From JANXDG01 sp964521665 (GTDB lineage: Bacteria; Elusimicrobiota; Endomicrobiia; DTEH01), in contig CAZFSG010000040.1 in NCBI GenBank assembly GCA_964521665.1, positions 1 to 12,198 on the forward strand: 12,198 nt of DNA, written 5' to 3'. The notes under the pieces were generated by a model, which was not told the DNA's origin, searched no databases, and was given only the letters and a program-made list of their open reading frames with translations. The position numbers and the translations under genes are program-made. Each line of letters opens with the position of its first letter. The stretch's first letter is position 1. Positions 7,963-12,198 of this stretch are shown piece after piece.

Positions 7963-8435
7963 TAACAACAATGAATTCTACCGAACCAAAATTTATAGTT
8001 GATTTTATGTGTGGCAGGTTAGCAAAATGGTTAAGAATTTTAGGATATGATACAGAATTTGTAAAAGATTTTTCTCGACATAAAATTATGATGAAAAGTT
8101 TGTCTGAACAAAGGATAGTTCTTACTCGTGATACACGATTAAGTAAGAAAAAAGTGTATAAACTTATTCTTATAAAATCAGATAAAGTAAGAGAACAAGT
8201 TAGACAAGTTATAAAAGAACTTAATCTTAAGTTGCAAAAAGAAAAATTTTTTACTATATGTTCTATATGTAACAAACAAGTCGTTCCTATAGAAAAGGAA
8301 AAAGTTAAAGATTTAGTACCATTGTATGTTTACCAAAACATTAAAGAGTTTTATCAATGTCCTGATTGCCAACGTGTGTATTGGCAAGGTTCTCATTACG
8401 AGTTGTTTTTAAAAGAAATTGAAAAACTATTTTAA
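7959..8435 (+). CDS. Mut7-C domain (PIN-like) putative RNase with zinc ribbon
   Basis: The N-terminal half fits the Mut7-C family, a PIN-like nuclease fold: FIVDFMCGRLAKWLRILGYD (12-31), then VKD (34-36) and LTRDTRL (55-61). Asp15, Asp36 and Asp58 are the likely metal-binding acids. The C-terminal half has two CxxC pairs, Cys101/104 and Cys134/137, which should form a zinc ribbon. At 158 residues it matches the common stand-alone form. The start overlaps the preceding gene by ATGA; a second Met at codon 5 is possible. A role in RNA cleavage is inferred from the fold only, and the target is unknown. A 38-nt spacer with nothing evident in it follows before rpiB. Confidence 0.85.
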   Translation: MITTMNSTEPKFIVDFMCGRLAKWLRILGYDTEFVKDFSRHKIMMKSLSEQRIVLTRDTRLSKKKVYKLILIKSDKVREQVRQVIKELNLKLQKEKFFTICSICNKQVVPIEKEKVKDLVPLYVYQNIKEFYQCPDCQRVYWQGSHYELFLKEIEKLF

Positions 8436-8473
8436 AAATTAATTTTAGAGACAAACTTAGGAAATTAAAGTTT

Positions 8474-8941
8474 ATGATAATAGCAATATCTTCTGACCAT
8501 GCTGGATATAAATTAAAGACACAACTCGTAGAAATATTAAGCAAGGAGTATAAAATAATTGATTTTGGTACCTTTTCTGAAGAATCGTGTGATTATCCTT
8601 ATTATGCTAAGAAAGTTGCAGAAGCAGTACAGAAAGGCGAATCTGACCGCGGCATACTTTTATGTTCAACAGGTGAAGGAATGTGTATCGTTGCAAACAA
8701 GTTCAAAGGAATAAGAGCAGGTGTTTGTTTTAGTGATGAAACAGCACGCCTTCTTTCAGAACATAATTTTGCGAACATAATTTGTTTTCCTACAAGAATA
8801 AAAATTAATAATATTGAAATAACAGCAGAACTTTTGTATAAATGGACAAAAATATGGCTGTCAACAAAAAATTCTGATGAAGAAAGGCATAAAAGAAGAA
8901 TTGAGCAAATAAAACTTATTGAGGAGGAAAATTTTAAATGA
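8474..8941 (+). CDS. rpiB: Ribose-5-phosphate isomerase B family protein
   Basis: RpiB/LacAB family sugar-phosphate isomerase, which interconverts ribose-5-phosphate and ribulose-5-phosphate in the pentose pathway. Visible active-site features: SDHAG with Asp8 and His9, GILLCSTGEGM with base Cys64 and Thr66, IVANKFKGIRA (72-82), and SEHNFANI with His97. The usual CGTGxGM loop reads CSTGEGM here, and the region after His97 (IICFPTRIK) is diverged, so substrate preference could differ. At 155 residues it is normal length. The ribosome site is weak (AGGA near 8459). It overlaps the next gene by ATGA. RpiB-family proteins are a hallmark of SPU-type microcompartment loci, together with DeoC. Both are found here on opposite sides of the gap, but rpiB may equally be a housekeeping copy. 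Confidence 0.9.
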   Translation: MIIAISSDHAGYKLKTQLVEILSKEYKIIDFGTFSEESCDYPYYAKKVAEAVQKGESDRGILLCSTGEGMCIVANKFKGIRAGVCFSDETARLLSEHNFANIICFPTRIKINNIEITAELLYKWTKIWLSTKNSDEERHKRRIEQIKLIEEENFK

Positions 8942-9345
8942 AGCAAATGATAAAAATTATTTTACCTATTATTTTTTTAGCAACGCAACTACTTTTTTGT
9001 GAATCATTAACAGAACAAGTTGTAAAATTAATAAATGCAGGTAATTATGACGAAGCAATAAAATTGTTAGAATCTACTGAAGATCAACAAAATGATGTTT
9101 TATTATCTATTGCATATATTGGTAAGAAAGATTTTAAATCAGCAAAAGTTTTTGCGTTACAATACTGGCTTCAAAAAGAGAATGATATTTTAGCAAATTA
9201 TCTTTTAGCGTTTATTTCTGAAGAATTAAAAGAATATGATACAGCATTAATATACTGGGAGAACGTGTTAAAAAACACAAAAGAAACATCGTTAAAACAA
9301 TTAGCAAAAAGACATATCAATGTTTTAAAGAGGTTAACAAAATGA
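8938..9345 (+). CDS. Small exported TPR-like protein
   Basis: The first ~21 residues are a signal peptide: a basic start (Lys3, Lys6), then the hydrophobic run IILPIIFLATQLLF. Cys21 follows at a lipobox-like position, but Leu-Leu-Phe-Cys is a poor lipobox, so cleavage by signal peptidase I near Cys21-Ser23 is equally possible. The rest (about 25-130) reads as two or three tetratricopeptide-like helix pairs, for example NAGNYDEAIKLLE (33-45), GKKDFKSAKVFA (62-73) and KEYDTALIYWENVL (98-111). It is likely a periplasmic scaffold. AGGAGG at 8922-8927 gives a strong start, and ATGA overlaps join it to rpiB and to the following lipoprotein gene. The specific partner is unknown, but the coupled lipoprotein is the natural candidate. 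Confidence 0.78.
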   Translation: MKQMIKIILPIIFLATQLLFCESLTEQVVKLINAGNYDEAIKLLESTEDQQNDVLLSIAYIGKKDFKSAKVFALQYWLQKENDILANYLLAFISEELKEYDTALIYWENVLKNTKETSLKQLAKRHINVLKRLTK

Positions 9346-9896
9346 GAAAATATGTCATTTTTGTAACGATTACTTTAACTGCATGTGTAACATCAAAAGG
9401 AACATTTTATAAAGGATTTGATCCACAAAAAATAAATGTTATTTCTGTAGGTGAGTTTAGACCATATGGTGGTTTTCCATCAAGTGGCGAGATGATAAGA
9501 AATCTTGTGATAGAACATTTGTTAAAACGTGGGTATACTATTAAAGAACAAGATTCTGCTGAAGTTGAGTACATTTTGTTAGGTTCAGTAACACGTTTTT
9601 TGCCAGAAAAAAAATATCTTGTTTATACTGGTACAGATAAACAACAAGTAATGATAGCTGGTCCTTTGACAGAAATCAGCGGTAGTTATGTATACAACCT
9701 TGGTTCAGCGTTTGGAATACCTGATAGCAATATTGTTGCTACAAATTCTACAGTAGGGGTTTCAGCACGACTTGTAGAAAAAAAGACAGGTAATGTTGTA
9801 TGGACATGCTCGTTTGTATACGAAGCGCTTACTGTAGAAACAGCAGCTGATATTGTAGCAAATTATTTGATTACTTCCTTGACTGGTAAAAAGTAA
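9342..9896 (+). CDS. Putative outer-membrane lipoprotein, CsgG/LpoB-like
   Basis: A short signal peptide ends in a clear lipobox, LTAC, with Cys15 as the lipidation site. Residue +2 is Val, not Asp, so outer-membrane sorting is expected in a diderm. The mature part has an alternating beta/alpha look: NVISVGEF (32-39), MIRNLVIEHLLKRGY (51-65), a variable middle, then VSARLVEKKTGNVVW (140-154) and a final helix. The 'SARLVEKKTGNVVW' block recalls CsgG, LpoB and related lipoproteins, which share a similar fold. I cannot place it in one family with certainty. At 184 residues it is in the LpoB/GNA1162 size range. It overlaps the TPR gene by ATGA, so the two probably act together at the cell envelope. 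The stop lies one base before the N run. Confidence 0.65.
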   Translation: MRKYVIFVTITLTACVTSKGTFYKGFDPQKINVISVGEFRPYGGFPSSGEMIRNLVIEHLLKRGYTIKEQDSAEVEYILLGSVTRFLPEKKYLVYTGTDKQQVMIAGPLTEISGSYVYNLGSAFGIPDSNIVATNSTVGVSARLVEKKTGNVVWTCSFVYEALTVETAADIVANYLITSLTGKK

Positions 9897-9897
9897 T

Positions 9898-9997
9898 NNN
9901 NNNNNNNNNNNNNNNNNNNNNNNNNNNNNNNNNNNNNNNNNNNNNNNNNNNNNNNNNNNNNNNNNNNNNNNNNNNNNNNNNNNNNNNNNNNNNNNNN
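9898..9997. other. Assembly gap, 100 Ns
   Basis: Exactly 100 Ns, the usual placeholder for a scaffold gap of unknown size. It cuts off the front of a BMC vertex gene on its right. The true length could be anything from tens of bases to many kilobases, so the genes either side should not be assumed adjacent. The missing microcompartment genes could lie here. Confidence 0.97.
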
Positions 9998-10107
9998 GAG
10001 AAGCAGCAGTTGCTTGTGGTGGTAGAACATTAGAAGATACACCACCGGTAGATGCTGCAATTATAGGTATTATTGATGGCGTATTTTCAGATACAAAAGG
10101 AAAGTAA
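9998..10107 (+). CDS. EutN/CcmL-type BMC vertex protein, C-terminal fragment
   Basis: The gap removes the start. The reading frame begins at 10000 and gives about 35 residues ending at TAA 10105-10107. The fragment ends in PVDAAIIGIIDGV, which matches the conserved final strand of the EutN/CcmL/GrpN pentamer family (typically PVDAAIVGIID). These pentamers cap the vertices of bacterial microcompartments. The fragment is too short to say which subtype it is, but it is a distinct paralogue from the next gene, whose equivalent end reads APVRTIICGVVD. It lies 5 nt before that gene in the same direction. Confidence 0.8.
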
Positions 10108-10112
10108 AAGGT

Positions 10113-10419
10113 ATGTTTATAGCAAAAGTTGTAGGTAATGTTTGGGCAACAAGAAAACATAAAAGTTTAGAAAAAACAAAACTACTTTTGGTACAACGTG
10201 TTGATGCTTTATCAGGTCAACCTTTAGATGAAGAAATTATTCTTGCAGTGGAACCACAAACTGCAATGACATGCTGGTGTTGGAGATATTGTTCTTGTGG
10301 TGGATGAAGGTAATTCTGCAAGACAATTGTTAAATGATAAATATGCGCCTGTTAGAACAATAATCTGTGGTGTAGTAGATATTGTTTATATGAAAAATAA
10401 ACAACAAAAATGGTGTTAA
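10113..10419 (+). pseudogene. EutN/CcmL-type BMC vertex protein, frameshifted
   Basis: Starting at ATG 10113, the first ~53 residues match the family N-terminus: MFIAKVVGNVWATRKHKSL, then KLLLVQRVDA. That frame runs on into a short unrelated tail and stops at 10307. From 10273 the +1 frame continues the family: AGVGDIVLVVDEGNSARQ, then APVRTIICGVVDIV, stopping at TAA 10417-10419. Removing one base around 10272 would give a protein of about 101 residues, near the normal pentamer length. The +1 frame has a stop at 10267-10269, so the switch lies just after it. There is no slippery run, so programmed shifting is unlikely. An assembly error beside the gap is more likely than true decay, since both halves are well conserved. 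Confidence 0.85.
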
Positions 10420-10435
10420 AAAAGGAGTTTTTAAT

Positions 10436-11914
10436 ATGAAAAATTTGTTATGTATTTTCATGGGTGGAGACAGGAATTTAGAACAAACATTTAATGCAGT
10501 AAAAGAACTTACAAGAATATTTGTTGTAAAAGTTTATGTTACAAAAGCAGCTACAAAAATTATAGGTGTGGAACGTATAAAAAATGAACTTCTTGGTTGC
10601 GAAATTATAACTGCAGATAACAATGTTGACCCTCATCAACTTTCTTTATGGGCAGATATTTTAGTTGTGCCAGTTTTAACATTGAATGGATTGTCAAAAA
10701 TTGTTTCTCTTATGCCAGACAGTGTACATATAAACATTATAATAGGTGCGTTAGAAAAAGGTATACCTATAGTTGTTTCACGAGATAGTATATTTTGTTC
10801 ATGTTATCCTGAACCACAATATAATACAGTATTGTTTAGAAAAGTTGAACAAATGGTTTCTGAACTAAAATCTTTAGGAATAATTGTTTCTACTGCAAAA
10901 CGGTTAGTTGACGATGTATTACGTGTCTGTGGTGAGACAGAAATTAAAGTTACATTTTCTTCTGCAGGGAAAGTTTTAGATAATGGCAGAAAAATTAAAG
11001 TTACCTCTACTTCATTAGATAAGTCAGTAGATTTTGAAGAAATAAAAGTTTCTGAAGATTCTACAGGGAAAGTTTTTACAACTGATATATCAAAGTTTGG
11101 AAAAATTTTAGAAGATATATGTCCTGCGTTTAAAGATGGTGTTGAATGTTCAAGTTGTGGAAAATGTGTTGAACGTAAGCAAACATCTACTTTTGCTGTT
11201 ATTCAAGCAGGAGCAGACAGAATCAGTGGTTTTGATATCAAAGAAATAGCTAAAGAAGTTGCTCCGTTGATAGACCATACTTTACTTAAAGCTAATGCTA
11301 CACAACAAGAAATTGTAAAACTTTGTGAAGAAGCAAAAAAATATGGTTTTGTATCTGTTTGTGTTAACCCTGCATATGTAAGTTTATGTAAACAGTTGTT
11401 AAAAGGAACAAATGTAAAAGTTTGTACTGTAGTTGGTTTCCCATTGGGTGCAACAACCTCCACTGTAAAAGCTATTGAAGCAAAAGAAGCTATTGCGAAC
11501 GGTGCTGACGAGATAGATATGGTTATAAACATAGGTGCGTTAAAATCAGGTAATTACCAACTTGTGTTAGATGATATAAAAGCAGTCCGAGAAGCAACTC
11601 GTGGTAAGATACTTAAAGTAATAATTGAAACAGCGTATCTTACTAAAGATGAAAAAATTAAAGCATGCGAATTAGCAAAACAAGCAGGCGCTGATTTTGT
11701 AAAAACATCAACTGGGTTCGGACCTTCAGGCGCTACTGTTGAAGATGTTGCGTTGATGAAGTCAGTAGTAGGTCCAAAAATAGGTGTAAAAGCGTCTGGT
11801 GGAATAAGAACGTTGGAAGATGCATTAAAAATGATAAAGGCAGGTGCAACACGTATTGGTGCATCAGCTTCAGTCGCTATAGTAAAAGGTGAACAAGCAA
11901 AAACACAGTATTAA
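10436..11914 (+). CDS. Flavoprotein (HFCD)-DeoC fusion, deoxyribose-phosphate aldolase
   Basis: A 492-residue fusion. Residues 1-160 look like an FMN-binding HFCD flavoprotein (PF02441-type), with the block ADILVVPVLTLNGLSKI (73-89) in place of the family's P-x-T-x-N-x-x-x-K loop. Residues 165-245 are a linker with Cys229, Cys238, Cys241 and Cys244 (ECSSCGKC), which could bind a metal or an Fe-S cluster. Residues 266-485 are a complete class I DeoC aldolase: LIDHTLLKA (278-286), GADEIDMVIN with Asp361, the Schiff-base Lys423 in FVKTSTGF, and Lys452 in VKASGGIR. DeoC cleaves 2-deoxyribose-5-phosphate to glyceraldehyde-3-phosphate and acetaldehyde. Stand-alone DeoC is about 220-260 residues, so the front half is extra. 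AAAGGAG at 10421-10427 is a good ribosome site. The two BMC vertex genes directly upstream suggest the enzyme works in or at a microcompartment. Confidence 0.9.
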   Translation: MKNLLCIFMGGDRNLEQTFNAVKELTRIFVVKVYVTKAATKIIGVERIKNELLGCEIITADNNVDPHQLSLWADILVVPVLTLNGLSKIVSLMPDSVHINIIIGALEKGIPIVVSRDSIFCSCYPEPQYNTVLFRKVEQMVSELKSLGIIVSTAKRLVDDVLRVCGETEIKVTFSSAGKVLDNGRKIKVTSTSLDKSVDFEEIKVSEDSTGKVFTTDISKFGKILEDICPAFKDGVECSSCGKCVERKQTSTFAVIQAGADRISGFDIKEIAKEVAPLIDHTLLKANATQQEIVKLCEEAKKYGFVSVCVNPAYVSLCKQLLKGTNVKVCTVVGFPLGATTSTVKAIEAKEAIANGADEIDMVINIGALKSGNYQLVLDDIKAVREATRGKILKVIIETAYLTKDEKIKACELAKQAGADFVKTSTGFGPSGATVEDVALMKSVVGPKIGVKASGGIRTLEDALKMIKAGATRIGASASVAIVKGEQAKTQY

Positions 11915-11981
11915 ATTTTATCTGTTTTTTTGAACAAAAGGTATCTCTTGTTTAAATAGATACAAAAAATTATAATTTGGC

Positions 11982-12028
11982 AGCCGCAGACTTTATGCGT
12001 ATATTTACGCAACCTAAAGGTTGCGGCT
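11982..12028. repeat. Nested hairpin with GCAACC palindrome
   Basis: The outer arms AGCCGCA (11982-11988) and TGCGGCT (12022-12028) are perfect complements. Inside them lie two alternative smaller hairpins: GCGTA/TACGC and the 18-nt palindrome CGCAACCTAAAGGTTGCG (12008-12025). These can pair with each other or with the outer arms, so mutually exclusive structures are possible. The start, GGCAGCCGCAGACTTTA, resembles the GTAGTCGCAGACTTTA of the neighbouring repeat. No T-run follows, so a normal intrinsic terminator is not evident. Confidence 0.6.
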
Positions 12029-12039
12029 ACTGGGAAATT

Positions 12040-12181
12040 GCGGATTATGTATTATTTGTAGTCGCAGACTTTAGTCTGCGCTTTTATTATTTTACCCACT
12101 TGGAATGGTGCAGCAACACGGACTGTAATCTGTTGGCCCGTGCAAAGTATAGAGTTCTTTATAAACATTATAAAATAGTTA
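12040..12181. repeat. ~141-bp dispersed direct repeat, copy B
   Basis: Second copy of the element at 205-345, same orientation, 142 nt. It carries the identical palindrome CGCAGACTTTAGTCTGCG at 12063-12080 and the conserved right end ATAAACATTATAAAATAGTTA. The centre differs and contains CACGG and CCGTG, which can pair (within 12116-12141). By analogy with copy A, a gene may start shortly beyond the window's right edge. The rest of 11915-12198 holds only short AT-rich sequence and the nested hairpin; no gene or convincing terminator was seen there. Confidence 0.7.
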
Positions 12182-12198
12182 CCAAAAACTTATTTTTT

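Noticed and set aside
10260..10310. Programmed +1 frameshift in the second BMC vertex gene.
   Set aside because: There is no slippery codon run, stop-codon context or stimulatory structure at the switch point, and the site lies beside an assembly gap.
11933..11963. Possible terminator after the DeoC fusion (GTATCT/AGATAC, or AACAA/TTGTT).
   Set aside because: The stems are only 5-6 bp and AT-rich, and an A-run follows where a + strand terminator needs Ts.

Overview
The window is a strongly AT-rich stretch (about 30% GC by eye) of a bacterial chromosome. Every supported gene lies on the + strand. Stops are a mix of TAA and TGA and tryptophan is TGG, so the code looks standard bacterial. Five neighbouring gene pairs overlap as ATGA, and there is one predicted outer-membrane lipoprotein. 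A diderm bacterium from a poorly cultured lineage is the best reading (Elusimicrobiota, Omnitrophota or WOR-3-like lineages come to mind). This rests on style and gene content only, so the phylum is not settled. A run of exactly 100 Ns at 9898-9997 marks a scaffold gap of unknown true length, which suggests a draft or metagenome assembly.

Layout. 1-379: non-coding, packed with short perfect palindromes and one copy of a ~141-bp dispersed repeat. 380-3815: argH, lysA and dapF, overlapping (arginine and lysine/diaminopimelate synthesis). 3816-3894: short intergenic region with a plausible promoter. 3895-6922: ribH, nusB and ligA (riboflavin, antitermination, DNA ligation). 6919-8435: a DUF362/ferredoxin-type Fe-S protein and a Mut7-C (PIN-like) putative RNase with a zinc ribbon. 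8474-9896: rpiB, a small exported TPR-like protein and a CsgG/LpoB-like lipoprotein. 9898-9997: Ns. 9998-10419: the tail of one EutN/CcmL-type bacterial microcompartment (BMC) vertex protein and a second, frameshifted one. 10436-11914: a flavoprotein (HFCD) domain fused through a cysteine-rich linker to deoxyribose-5-phosphate aldolase (DeoC). 11915-12198: palindromes and a second copy of the ~141-bp repeat.

The most interesting part is the right third. BMC pentamer genes next to DeoC, with RpiB just left of the gap, match the gene content known for 'sugar phosphate utilizing' (SPU) microcompartment loci. In those, DeoC splits deoxyribose-5-phosphate into glyceraldehyde-3-phosphate and acetaldehyde, and the aldehyde is oxidised inside the shell. 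The expected aldehyde dehydrogenase, phosphotransacylase and hexameric shell genes are not visible. They could be in the gap, elsewhere or absent. The flavoprotein-Cys4-DeoC fusion and the palindromic repeats that bracket the whole co-directional block are the other main points.
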